A stretch of 64,000 nt of DNA, taken from contig OY718804.1 in NCBI GenBank assembly GCA_963070105.1, positions 3,078,817-3,142,816 of the forward strand, in the 5' to 3' direction. The notes under the pieces were generated by a model. It was not told where the DNA came from and did no database searches. It was given only the letters and a program-made list of their open reading frames with translations. Source of the stretch: Litomosoides sigmodontis (lineage: Eukaryota; Nematoda; Chromadorea; Rhabditida; Onchocercidae). Below, piece by piece: positions 1 to 12,849 of the stretch. The translations under genes were made by a program, and so were the position numbers. Numbering within the stretch: position 1 is the first letter of the stretch; every line of letters begins with the position of its first letter.

Positions 1-1046
1 CAGCAACTATCTCATCCACATTTTATTAAATTTAATTCCCAAATTTAAAATTGTAACTAAAATTATCATATAGCTTATTCCTGTACGAAGGAAAAGTTGC
101 TAAACAAAGGCAAACCCATTCTCCTACATTTATGACTGACTGACTAACTGAACGGAAAAAATAAAAAATTGTTTTATTTTTTTTTTATTTTTAAAATTTT
201 TTTCCTCGTTCGTTCGAGATTTTTGCTGTTCGCTTTTCTATAAATGTTGCTGGCAAAGTGAAAAGGTAAAACTGTCATTTAAGTTTTACAATGGAAAGCG
301 AAGAAGAGGAGGAAGAGCTCTTTGTAATTTCATACAATAACCAAAAAGTGTGATTTGTAAGTGATTCCTTTTTTTCAAAAAAAAAAAAAAAGAAAGTTAT
401 AACTAAAATGTAGGAAAAAAAATGATCATTGTATTGCATTAAATAAAAAGTCACCTTTAATTTTCTCTCTATCTTCCCCTCTCTCTCTCTCTTTCTCTTT
501 CTCTTATTTTTCCTATTTTTCCTTTAATCTTTTTCTCTAGCTTAAATCAATTCCATCATCTTTTCACTCCTTTTACTCAAACTTTTATCATATCGTATAA
601 ATGAAATAAAACTTGCAATACCTATAAATATTTCGTCTTATTACTGTAATCATACATGCATACAGACACACACACACACACACACGCACAGACAGACAGA
701 CAGATACAGACACACACGCACACAGGTAAGATAGATATTAATGTTTATACAGTTGAAATAAGATGATTAACCGAGCTTTTATTACGAAGCGCATGCAATA
801 GCAATGATTTTATTTTGTGATTCCTTTCATTATCGAAGCAACGACGTGCACACACACACACGCACGCGCACGCATACGTGCAGACACACACACACACACA
901 CACATATTGAACATTGAATATTGAAGTAAGTAAACAACAGTTTCGGATGATATATTTGTAAAGCATGGAAAAGGGTACACACAAATCATCTCTCCATAGA
1001 TGATAAAAATCTTCCATGCAAACGCATATCATATGATACGTATGTG

Positions 1047-1047
<1 letters not shown>

Positions 1048-1118
<71 letters not shown>
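1048..1118. repeat. (TG)n microsatellite
   Basis: An almost perfect TG dinucleotide run of about 70 bp that grades into TGCG units at its right end. It produces spurious Cys-Val and Thr-His open frames on the two strands. Confidence 0.95.
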
Positions 1119-1120
<2 letters not shown>

Positions 1121-1746
1121 CGTGCGAGCCTTATCATTTCGCAACCAATTCAATAGAAGTAGTTGAAAAGTATGAATTTTATAAACTGAAATCCTACTGA
1201 TTAACTGATATTATCATCAGTGATAATAAGTGTGATTATCACTAGTTCGTTTGTCATAATAACGATGATGATAATCGCTATAGCAGTGAAGAGTGCTTTA
1301 AAGCGTTAATTCATCTGCGAGGTAATTTTGGTTCTTTCACTTCAACATTAATACTCATCATTAATCACTAATTAATCCTACTTAGTGAAATTAATAGATT
1401 AGTTTTATCGTTTCCATACATTCATTTCCAATGAATAATGATTTTGTGAAATTTGAATTGAATCCTATCTGGAATGATTGATTAAATTATTGCTAATTTA
1501 TTAATTAATAATCCAATTATTGTGTGAAAGAGAGGGAAAGGGAAAGGGAAAGGGAGAGAGAGAGAGAGAGAAAAAAAGAGCAAAGCAGTGAAGGAGTATT
1601 TTGACTGAAAAAAAAGAGAGACTGAATTGAATTGAATTGAATTGAATACCTTTGAGAGGTTGTGTTGCAGCTGATTCGATGATAATGCTTGCTCGGGTTA
1701 TCTATCGTTCCACACCGACAGCTTTTCTACAATAGCTGCTCCACCG

Positions 1747-1749
<3 letters not shown>

Positions 1750-1797
<48 letters not shown>
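1750..1797. repeat. (GT)n microsatellite
   Basis: A perfect GT run of about 48 bp, ending in GTATGA. Confidence 0.95.
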
Positions 1798-1799
<2 letters not shown>

Positions 1800-2326
1800 A
1801 TTCACATTCATACCACCCGCAAACACATTCATACCGATTGAGAAAGCCGTACACTAACTACATCGGTTAGCTTTCAAAATACATTTTTGAAATTTAATTT
1901 TACATTAGCTGTACAGTGTGATTTTGTTTAGAGCACTTTTAACGTAGTAAAAAATAATCCTTATGAAATAGACGAAATTACAATCACATTTATGCCAAAT
2001 AAGTGAGTGCCACTACGCCTACTCAAATAGTCTCAGTTTTACTCATTGACCATTCCATTCTCAATGCAAATTTCGATGTAAAAGCAAAAAAAAAAAAGAA
2101 AAAGAAAAAGAGCAGCTAATTTTCAGACTTAAAGCATCCGAACATTCCGTCTATGTTTGCAGCCCTTTTTTTTCCTTAAAAGTTGAGAAATGAAGTGAAA
2201 AATAATAACAAAGCAGAAGATTGATGAAAATTGAGTGAAATGAAATTGAAGTTTGAACAGCAACCGAAGTGAATAACACATCGTTTTCGGGAGGAAAAGA
2301 GGGGCGAGAAAAAAAAGGAAAAAAAA

Positions 2327-2415
2327 GATGGTAACATTTGGAATAGCACCACCGATCTTCTTCACAATGTCTGTTTCCTTGTGTCCTTCCGTTTCAAGTC
2401 CATTCATTCTGAACT
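2327..2415 (-). other. Possible isolated coding exon
   Basis: On the minus strand an AG at 2405/2404 follows a short pyrimidine stretch and precedes an open frame that begins MNGLETEGHKETDIVKKIGG. It then reaches an AAT|GTTACC that could serve as a donor. The composition is protein-like and unlike the surrounding low-complexity DNA. No family is recognised and no partner exon is proven, so this may be chance. Confidence 0.2.
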
Positions 2416-3443
2416 TTTTGCTCAATTCAATAAAAATATTATAATTCAGTACACGTAATACACGTAGCGAAAAGAAACACACGCACACACACACGACGAG
2501 AACGAACGAACAACAAAATCACTTACTACAGGGATCACATTGAATGATGCAACAAGCAATCATGATGAATTAGGTGGAAAATCCCGAGCAAATCTCATTC
2601 TCCTACCTACCTACCGTCAACATAACGCGTACGTTAGCAAAACAGGCCAATAAGATGATTGAAGAACAAATTAGACGGACAATGAAATATCAGAAACTGT
2701 AAAAGGAGATGTTCTTGGGAAGTTTCTTTTTAAATCTAAGAGGAGAAGGTATTTATGCTAAATGACCCCTCTCATTATACTGTCCTTTAACATTTAACTG
2801 TAACCCGGTTACAGTCCGCAGCAGTAACAGTCAGAATAGCACTCAATGACGAATGAAACTAGTAGGTGACCAATGAGACTTCAAACTGGATGGGTGTGAA
2901 ATACGTAAGAATTCTGGCAGCTACTGAATTACAAAATACAAACAGATCGGAGTTTGATGTGTGAAGTTGAAGTGGCCTAACTTACCTTTGCTTGGCTACT
3001 TTTACCTACCTGTGCAACAACAATGGCTATTCTCATAAAGATGTAGGAATTATATTATTCGATTGCTAAATATTACATAAAGCAATAATTACTATTAAAT
3101 TAGATGTTATAATAAAGAAATTATTCGAATGTTTCCTTGACTGGTCGAAAAAAGAACGAAGACTTGAAATTGGTCAAAATTGAGCTTTTTGCGAAAATTT
3201 TTTCATAAAATCAAATTCAAAATATCAACCGATCTGCCTGATTTATTTTGTTTTTCAGTTGCTCAGTAATTTAACATGCTTTAACTTAAGAAACTCTTTT
3301 TTTTTCACATTTTAGTGAATTTGAGGGCGAAAAAAAAAAGTGAAAAAAGTAAATGAGTGAAAGGACAGTGTGTGGAAATTGCTTCAGTTATCTTCCTTTT
3401 TTGGCTATCTTCATTTAAAATGGGTAAAAAAAGAATGAGGACG

Positions 3444-3474
<31 letters not shown>

Positions 3475-5600
3475 TAAAAATCACAGAGAATGAGATGAGA
3501 TAGAGAGAGGGGGTGAGGAATTAGTTAGTTGCAGGAAAATTTTTTTTCGAGGTTGAATACTTGACGCTTCTACCGCAAAGCAGTTTGTTTCTCTTTTTCC
3601 ATCTTCTTTCACCTCCTTTTTTTTTTCTTCCGCACCTCCGTGACTTTACTGAATGAACACTGTTCGCTTCGTTCCGTTACCATTTCATTTCACCAACATC
3701 GCGCTTTTGGAGGTCAATGACGATGACATTTCTTTTTTCGGTTTTTTTTTTCCGCTCAGAAATGTTTTTCTTTTTTGCATAAATTGTGAAGAAAAAAAAA
3801 AAGAGAAAAAAGCGCAAGCGCAAAAAGTAACTTTCGTAAAAATGCAAATAGCATAGGTGGAAACGTTGTTAACTGATATTAAAAATTTCTTACCTGCCAT
3901 GAACACTCGTTTATTATGCATAACATTTTCCTCCTCATTTCATCACTCTTTGAAATATCCAAATAATTCTCTTTCTCTCTCTCTCTCTTTTTCTCTTTCT
4001 CTCATTCATTTACCTTTAACTAATTAACATATTTTGAAAGAGGAAGAAAAGAAAAAAAATGGCTATTATAGCTAAAGGGAAAAATTTTTTTTGACCAAAT
4101 TGTTTCATTATTTGATTTAATTTGATTTTTTCATTAAAATTACATTTCATTTCAAAAAAACGTAAGAACAAAAGAAAATAATGATGTTATTTTTCATTAC
4201 AATAAACTTATTAATCATCAAGAAAATGAAGGAAAAAACTTTACCGTACTCTTTACTAACAGTTTAGTACTAAAGTAATTTTTAGTAAAATTAAATTAAA
4301 TTAAACATACACGCGTAAGCACACACACACATATTATAATAAGTGTACAAGAGAGGTAGTGACGGCGTGATTTAGTGGAAGGTGTCGATAAATTGGAAAT
4401 CTAGGAAGGAAAGAAAGGCAAAGGGAAAAAAAGGGAGAGGAGGAGGGAGAGAGAGAGAGAGAGAGAGAGAATAAATGATGATAGCATCTGTGTGCTTTTT
4501 AGAAAAATCATCCGTCCTTTTTACCAATAAACCATCAACCAAAGGAATTCATCCATTCCAATCATTTTCATTAAACTTTTTTTTTCTTCTCAACTTGGCA
4601 CACTCATCCCAACAAATTACTGTGTAAATCCTTCAATTCTCACTTAAATCGTACAAACAAAAATTTCACAAAGAAAATATTTTAATGAAAAAAGAACAAA
4701 ATTTTGATATAATTTTCAAGAGCAAATAATATCGATCTTACCAGCACTATCTGATAAATTATGAGAATTGGGTGGGAGGAATCTTCGAAATAATCGTCTA
4801 CTCTCATCTTCTCTCTCTCTCTCGCTCTCTCTCTCTCTTTAAAATCAGTATTTTTTAAATTTTGCAAAATTTCTTTAGAGCACTAAGATAAATTATGATG
4901 CGAAGTTAAGGAACAACACTTTGTTGATTGCATTATTTCAAAACTCAATGAATAAAATGAAAAAGTAAGAGAAAATTTTTCATGCAACAAATGGAATTAA
5001 TTTTTAAATTAAACTAAAAATTTCACGTATTTACTTGTTTTTTCGTGTGAATTTTAAAGTGTTGTGAATTTGATATTGAAGAAAATGGAAAGAGTGGAGA
5101 TTTGTATAAATTCATATATTTTTTTTTAAAAAAAAAGGAATGAAAAATTATTGTATTTGAAATGATCCACACAATAATTTCAAAGTGTTCACAACAATAA
5201 TTTCAAAGCTAAAGAAAAATAAGCTTTCACGTATGTAATTACCAGCTGCTGTTACGTCATAGCAAAATTGATTACTTCTTCTCCTTTCGTATATTTTTTC
5301 ACTAATTTTGCTAAAATTTAAATAGTAAGAAGATTGAACTGATGTCCGATTGTAGAATTAATAGAAGTTTGTTGCAAAACAAACCAATCGATGATAATTT
5401 TTTTGAAAGTTATCAACTGAATGCTATTTATTTGTTCACTGTATGTATTGTGTGTGAACATATCATTTTCATTTCTCATTAAATGAAATTGCGAAAAAAA
5501 AAAGATTAAATCAAAAACATATCTTTCTTTTTCTCTTATCAATCAGCATTTATTTGAGTTGTAATTTTCGTGATTGCATATCATTAAGTTAAATGCTCGA
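2416..5600. other. Non-coding stretch with AG/CT tracts
   Basis: AT-rich sequence with GA or CT runs at about 3443-3474, 3970-4000, 4449-4471 and 4808-4838, plus many poly-A and poly-T runs. No open frame with credible splice signals was found. Confidence 0.6.
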
Positions 5601-5732
5601 TCATCACCATCATCATCACCATCACCATCATCATTATCATCATCATCATCACCATCACCATCATCATTATCATTATCATTATCATTATCATTATCATTAT
5701 CATTATCATTACCATTATCATTATCATTATTT
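5598..5732. repeat. Compound (ATC)n / (ATTATC)n microsatellite
   Basis: A trinucleotide tract of CAT/CAC units changes into a run of TATCAT hexamers from about 5664. Because units are multiples of three it gives long spurious poly-His, Ser-Leu and Asp-Asn frames. It lies about 120 bp beyond the stop codon of the PB1-like gene, so it could fall in that gene's 3' UTR. Confidence 0.9.
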
Positions 5733-5854
5733 ATTTCCCTCATCATTAATCTCTCTCGATAAAGTGAAAATGAGTGTAAATTCACAAAAGCCATTTGTAA
5801 AATTAAATTAATTGTTGGAATTTTTATTGTTGCTATCAGTGTTTCTGTTCTTAC

Positions 5855-8800
5855 TCATCGCATTGCTGCTGCTGCTATCACTGCTTTATCATCGTTGCTA
5901 TTATTGGTGCTTTTGCGCATCGTTGGTTCATTCGTTAAAGTAGCTATTTCAGGTTTAGCAGTGGGAACAATGATGATCGGACACACTGTTTGCTCAGTTA
6001 CAAGCTTCCGCAACAGCTTCAACTCTTTTTCCGCCAACGAAAGATTGCCGCTTGCGGCATCAGTTACCGCACCGTCTTCGATATCAAGCAATCTTCCACG
6101 GAACACTTCCACTTGTGGCTAAAAATTGTTGTTGATGGGAACGGTTGGGTTGATGAAGAGCAAGCGATGGGAGTGATAATTATCAGAGAGAAAAAAAAAT
6201 TCAACTTTTTTTTTTTTGTTGAGTTCATATGAGCGCTCTTGAAGAAGATTGAAAATTAGAAAATCGACAGCTAATGAGTAATTGCAAACGTAGCAAATAA
6301 ATATTTCATTCTATGAAACGTATTACTATCTGTTAATTTGTACTACCGCTTACTTTGTATTATTGTAAAACAATGCTCTTAATTTATCATGGGTAAGTAA
6401 TTCTGAAAACTTTTGAAAATAAGGAAAAAAAAGATTGCAATAACGATTTTGATGATATCAGAATGCAAAGTATTACACTTCCAATTTATTATTATTCATT
6501 GGGTTTTTTTTTTGGAAATTTTTATTTACCGGCTTTAATTAGAGCATTCAAATTTTAATTAGTATATATGAAAAATTTCCAAATGTGACAAATGGCTTAC
6601 ATTGTGTTGCACAGCTGTTTGATAGGTTAACGCTGTTTCATCTGAAATTTCTATCAGTTATAATGAGAAGAGTTAAATGAAATAATTTTTGATAATTTTC
6701 CAATTGTCGTAAAATGCTTTAGCATATTTCGAAATTTACAAATTTCCTTCTTCATTGCAATTGTTGTTGAAATGGCATTTTTGAAGGTGTAAAAAAAGGA
6801 AGTAAAAAAATGAAATATTTGTTTGTACCAATTGTATTCAAACGCAAGAATGCGTTTGATTTATGTTTTAACGCTAAATTGAGTTCATTGGCTGAATTCA
6901 GTAGAATTGAATCATTTTCACTATCTGCAAAAATTTTTAATTTATTTTAAATTAAATAATGTAAAGAGTTACATTTACACGCTATATTTTATCATTTCAA
7001 TTAATTCTAAAATTTAAAAATTTTCCGCGCTACTTCACTTCAATTTCATTTTATTCTTTTGATAAGAAAAGCAATTTTTTTCCAAATGCACTACTTCTTC
7101 CATGAAAAATTATCCGTTTTTTTTTTCTTTAAATTTTGGAAGAGATGAAACGGTGCGAATTTTCCTTATTTCAATTGGTTGAACGGAGAAAGTTAACTTG
7201 TAACCTTTCCATGAGAGAGCACCGTGAAACGTGGGTTCATAGGTGCGCAAAGTCTTCATTAATTCATCGTACATGCAGCAATTCTCAGATGCAATTGTGA
7301 ATCGTCTAATTTTACCAAAATGATTCCATTTCACTTCCACTTCTCTTTGTTGCAATTGCTACAACGAAAACAAATATTCCAATTTAAATAATTCCGCTTT
7401 TTTTTTCAAAATAAAAATGAATTTAAAGCATTCATTGATTCTTCGTAATAGCATTTTCTACTCTTTTCAACTTAGTTACTTAAATTATGATCCTATGAAA
7501 TTATCTTCTTCTCTCTTGAAATTTTATTTCCTTAATCTGTTTTTTTTTTGGTTTTTAGTGGAATTTTAAATTTTCTATTCATAAATTGTTTTACAATCAA
7601 TGTGCGCTTTCGTCTTCGAAACATTTTCTCGTCAGCACTACTAGCATAAAATATTAATTTAAAATTATTAAAAAGTAATGATGGATGAAGCTGTCAACTG
7701 ACCGTGGATGAATCAAAGCGGTAATGACCGTAAGCGTAGGAGACGAGCGAGAGAAGCGTTAAGAGCAACATTCTTCATGTGTGCTTTTTTATTTAAATAA
7801 AAAAATTTGTTACATACAATTAAACAAAATATTTTTTGCTCTTTTATAGCCTCAAATATCAACATTTCCCATTTTGCAATTATTATTTATTAATGAAATG
7901 ATTCATTCTAAATAATTCCATCAAAAAATGTAGCTCTTTTGCGTGATACGTGAATTCCGTTTGCTTTGCTTTTTTTTTTTTAATTTTATTCAAGTTTAAA
8001 ATGGATACAATAGCTACACAAGGTGATGTATAAAATTCTTTTTTTTTGATTTTAACAAAAAATTTGATTTTAACAAAAAATTTAGATTTATTCAATAATT
8101 ATCTGATTTTATAGCATATTCTTTCTGCAAACAGAAAATTTTAATTAAGCGTCTTAAATATCAATCAGACAATAATTATCTCTTAATTTAAAATCGAGCA
8201 TATTGAGTAAACTGTTTCAGTGAGCTAATAAATTACTGTCATATCTTGATGCACACATTTCATTGTTCATATTTAAGGATTATTTGAACAATTTTGCTAA
8301 TTAAATCACATATGCGAAGTGATTACTAATTTTAACATTTTGATGATAAAATTTTGAAATTATTAATCAATTTTGAATGAAAAAACTTTTATCAAATCTT
8401 TTTAATCGTTAATTTTGTTGAGCATATTTCACCCACTAATAATGAAAGTAGCACTTGATAATTTCTAATAATTAGAATTATCTCTTCCCTTCTTTGATTT
8501 AGGACTCTCTCATAGATATACCCTTCCCAACAGTTCGTCTAGCTTTTTTTTTTTCTTTCCGCTTCTAGATACGTGTTAATTTGTTATGCTTATCAGCCTC
8601 TCTTCTATCCGGTATATTTAGTTTTTCATCTGTAAGCATTCCGGAAGACTTAAGTGAGTTTTTTTCACACTATTAGTTGTATAGAAATAACTCACAATTA
8701 TTTCCAAAATTTTAAACAAATTTTAAACTCAATGCAAATAGGAGTTTAGAAATGTTGTAAAAGCTAAATAGTTCTGCTTGTAAGTTACACGCAAACAGTT

Positions 8801-11800
8801 TAACATTTATAAATTCCAAGATTTTTCGGTGATGAACGAAGTGAGAGTGTCAGACGAGAGTGGCATAGGTCTCTCTCTGTCTTCGTATTTTTATTGCTTG
8901 AACAATTTGAAATTTTACCGTAATCAACAGAAAAAAAAAAGATGGTTTACAATGACGCAGTGATAATTGTTTTATTCCTGACTGAAGCCGTTTAAACAGG
9001 AATTTGCTAACTGATAGAATCTAACGTATCCGACCGAAATCGTACAACACGACGGAATTCCTATCGTTGTGATGCTGACATACAACTGATATAACCAGTT
9101 ATAGACTAAGCGCTTGTCGTTGAATTCTTCACTTTAATTTGTACGAAACTGTTTTTTCAAAATTTTATAGTTTGTAATATTTTGTTGTAAATTTTGCAGA
9201 AATAAAAGATTTTTTAATTATTATAATAGATAGAAATTAGTTATTCAGTTGGAATGAGTTTTTCATCTATAAATTCTGTACGATTAATTTTGTGTGAAAT
9301 TAACATCCATCTGTTTTGTTTAGATTTCATGAAAGGATCATGCAGTTAAGTGTGATTGTGCTTAGACTACACTAAAGACTTGAGAAATGCCGACAAATAA
9401 AGGAACAGGTAAAACTCAATGGTAAATAATAGATCAGACGTAAATGAGTAATAAATCACGAAATCGACCTCACAGTGTTGAATTTTCCTTCCCTTAAATT
9501 ACTTATCGTAAAAATTAAATCAGAGATTTTTATCTATCGAGCTATTTGTGCAGTTTAACAAGATTGGAAAATTATTATAAACCATTTTTTTTTTTGCAAT
9601 TAGACTAAATTATCTAGCAGAATTAAAATTCTAATTATCATTTTCACTGCTGTCGACAACATGACCACTTTTATCGCCATTGATATCATTGTTATCATCA
9701 TTTATTTGATAGGGAGAACAATCGTAGTTATCATTATAACAATAATAATAATTATTATGATCATCATTATTTCTTTTCTTATCATAATCCTTTAATCATT
9801 GTATTGATCATCACCATCATCATCGTTCTTGTCATAATCGTAAATCTCCTCTCCATCATCATCATCATTACCACCACCACCAGCATCATCATCACCACCA
9901 CCACCAGCATCATCGTCACCACCGCCACCAGCATCATCGTCACCACCGCCACCACCATCATCATCACCACCGCCACCATCATCGTCACTACCGCCACCAC
10001 CATCATCATCATAATCCTCTACACAATCAGTATCATCGCTAGCTCTTTTACGACTTCCACCATGATTAACGCTATCGTCACTGTCCAAATCATCAGGACC
10101 TTCAAGACATGCTAAATTATTAATCAGTTTATTTAATTTCAAAATTAATCGCCATTTTTAATTTAGCTCTTCTCGCTAATTTCCCAAATCTAAGCTAAGC
10201 CTAAATGCCTTTTTCTAAGTTGTCGTTAATCTTTTCTCTTAAATACTCATTAATGGCAAAATTCACTTTTCTAGTTCTTGTCCGCTCATTGCATTTATCA
10301 TGCAAACATGAATTACAGTAATGAACTCAAAAAAAAAGTATAAAGCGAAATTTAATTTACGAAATATTGAAATAAGTGTAAAATCTTTAAAATTACTCAG
10401 TCAAACAAAGGAGGTGAAATTTTTACAATGCGTTAGTTAGGCGAATTTCAAACCCTTTTATTGCTGAAACGTAAAAATTTTGGAGAAAATTGCTTGCTTC
10501 AATTTGTAAAAGTTAAGAAAGAAAGATGAGGAAATTGCATGAACTGATGCTTTTTTCTTCACAACATATTCCTACGATCTTTTTTTTCATTGAAATTAAA
10601 AATAATTTCATTGAAATTAATTATTAAGTCTTGAATACCAGACTTTCTATACTTTAGCAGTCATTACCATTGATTTCAATGATAGTATTAAAAAAATTTT
10701 ACTACAACAATAACAACAACAACAGCAACAGCAACAGCAATAGCAATAGCAGGAGCAACTACTACCTGTGATGAAAATTAAGTCAAAATGTGGTAAAACC
10801 GAATTCATCATTTGAGTAGTTTTGCGTTTGAAAAAAAAGAAATGTAAATTTTCAGCAAATCATCTCCGCTAATTTTTCATAACAGATACACTTTGAACTC
10901 TTTGAAAGCTAACTTTTGATTTTCCCTCCTGTAACTTATTGAATTAACCGGTCTTATTTCTGCTGTTATCTCAAGAGAAACTGTTTTGCCCATAAAATGT
11001 CAGGACGAACACTTGAGGGGGTCTTATTTTTAATGATTATTTTAATTATTGCTAGGATAATTTTAGATTTGTGTTAATTATATCTTAGCAATGCTGCACT
11101 TTTATGTTATTTTAAATTGATCATATTTGCCTTTAAAAGATAACTTACGTAACAACGGTGAATTGTTGTTGACACTTTCACGTTTCTTCAGTAGTCCACC
11201 TTCTGAAATGACATCAGTTAAGGGATAGCACAAATAAAATGAATATAAAAAATTAGTTAAAAATTCATTTCAGTGATTACTGTCGTTGTCAGCTTACATT
11301 TCGGATTAACTTTAATGGTTTGCAAGAAAGCTAAAGCTAATATTTGCTAAAACAAAAACACATTGTTTTTATATGGAAATTTTTCAACTTCTACAAACTA
11401 CTGAAAACATATAATTTTGTTAATTCCATTTGTTCAAATTTCAATTTTATTCCTATAAAAATTGCGATTGGCTATAAATGGTGAACTTCATCATTTGCTA
11501 TACTAAGGAAATTTGTAAAAGAAATATTGATAATAATGATGATGATGATGGATTACTGAATAACAACCTCCATCCAGTTCTTGTAAATTAAATTAGCCAA
11601 AAACTTTTTAATTATTGAATTTGATCAATCCCTTTCTTGCATCATCAATTACTTTGTTAGTAGTTAAGAAATAGTTTTTTTTAATTAATTTTATATCACT
11701 TATTATGCTCATTGCATATCTGAAAAATGAACATTTCATGTCATTGGAACAAATTTATTAATTGTTAAATTATTTAAAGAATTTTTCAAAAATATTCATC

Positions 11801-12824
11801 ATATAGGTGCTTTTTCTATGAGTAACTAACTGATCACTTTTGTTGCTGTGTGTGTGTGTGTGTGTGTACTCAATAATCTTGTGTTTAAAAACGTTTTAAA
11901 AAAATTTCATAAATTTTATTTGGTACTTCTTACTTCAATTTTCAAACATTTTAATTTTCGCCCAAATTAATCACTTTCCTCGGCTTGTAAAGTAAAATCA
12001 ATTTAAAGACTAATTTGATAGAGACTTATGATAATGAAACTGATAATTTAATAATCCACAAAAACTCTCCACCTAATTTTTAAATTACCCATTTTCCAAA
12101 TTTAATTCATCGGCTTCCTTAAGCTTGTTCAAGCTAATAGTTTAATTCAATAAATAATCCCTAGAAACTGACCAGTTAAATTTAGTAACTTATTCCTAAC
12201 TTTCGTTCACAATAAAAGAGCCGATGATTATTCATTTCAGGTAAAAAAAAATTGCCATAAATTGTCATTGCTTTAGAGTTGCTAGCTTTTCATAATTAAT
12301 TTTCGTTCTCTTTCTCTCACTTTTTTTTTCTCTCAAAGTTTTAGCGAAATTATTGAAATAATTTTCGTGAAAGCATATTTATGAAGGCAATTATGATAGC
12401 AGTCAATAACTATAAAAACAATATTATCAACCAACAAATGATAAGTAAGCTACAAACTTACTTATTTCAACTGAGTAAATTTATGACTGAAATTAATTGG
12501 CAAATTATTTATTTGAAGTTAGCAAATATAGTATAGCTTAGAATTAAATGCAAGAAATAATTTTAAATCATTGCAACAGATATCATTACTTGCTAGCACT
12601 ACTGAGTTCAAACTCTACTACTGGTTAAGCCTTTCGAAGGCTTTCCAATTTAATAGTAGCTATGATTGTATGAAAAAGAGGACCTGATAAATTGATTACT
12701 GCAATCCAAATTGACAGTGTCACAGCAAATTGTGCTATTTTCATAGTTAGCTTCTGAAAATAGGGAGAAAGAAAAAGCCTTGCGCTTACACTTTTCAGAA
12801 TTTTCAATAATCTATCAATCTCGT
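5855..12824 (-). CDS. PB1-like domain protein, partial gene model
   Basis: Role unknown; a PB1 fold would suggest protein-protein pairing. Exons in transcript order, each with acceptor, donor and compatible phase: 12824-12790, 11330-11298, 11202-11149 (or from 11199), 10111-10023, 7358-7205, 6641-6601, 6118-5855 with a TGA stop. The link from 12790 to 11330 does not keep phase, so an exon is probably missing there. The 7358-6601 part reads as a PB1-like domain: a VEVKW first strand, a basic KIRRFTI second strand, a helix with YDELMKTL, then a tryptophan strand and PQVEVFRG as last strand. A short helix with LAEKELKLLRKLV follows. Upstream residues are acidic and contain a basic GGSRKRAS patch that could be a nuclear signal. 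The start lies upstream and was not found. The OPCA acidic motif is weak, so PB1 is a suggestion. SQSTM1-, TFG- or PAR-6-like affinity cannot be settled by eye. Confidence 0.42.
9795..10020. repeat. Compound (CAT/CAC)n repeat overlapping the PB1-like gene
   Basis: About 225 bp of imperfect CATCAT/CACCAC/GCCACC units. On the minus strand it reads as an Asp/Gly-rich tail continuous with the exon at 10111-10023 and ends at a stop at 9792. If the TGT|GTAGAG donor at 10023 is used, the repeat is intronic. If not, it encodes an acidic C-terminal tail. Confidence 0.85.
11849..11869. repeat. Short (GT)n microsatellite
   Basis: A GT run of about 20 bp in otherwise AT-rich intronic or intergenic sequence. 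Confidence 0.9.
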
Positions 12825-12849
12825 CTGATAAATAACAGCAATTGAAATG

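Larger units (their letters stand above)
1..2326. other. Non-coding AT-rich stretch with microsatellites
   Basis: I see no convincing gene here. It holds CA/TG tracts (about 666-723, 850-904, 1048-1118, 1750-1797), a short GA tract near 1555-1570 and a five-copy GAATT run at 1623-1647. A short acidic open frame starts with ATG at 292 but ends after 20 codons and is not supported. On the minus strand, 1830-1684 holds two short open segments with plausible splice signals, discussed in the findings. Confidence 0.6.

Noticed and set aside
5543..5811. Poly-His, Ser-Pro and Asp/Asn-rich frames
   Set aside because: Produced by the compound ATC repeat in three frames on two strands; no non-repeat coding part.
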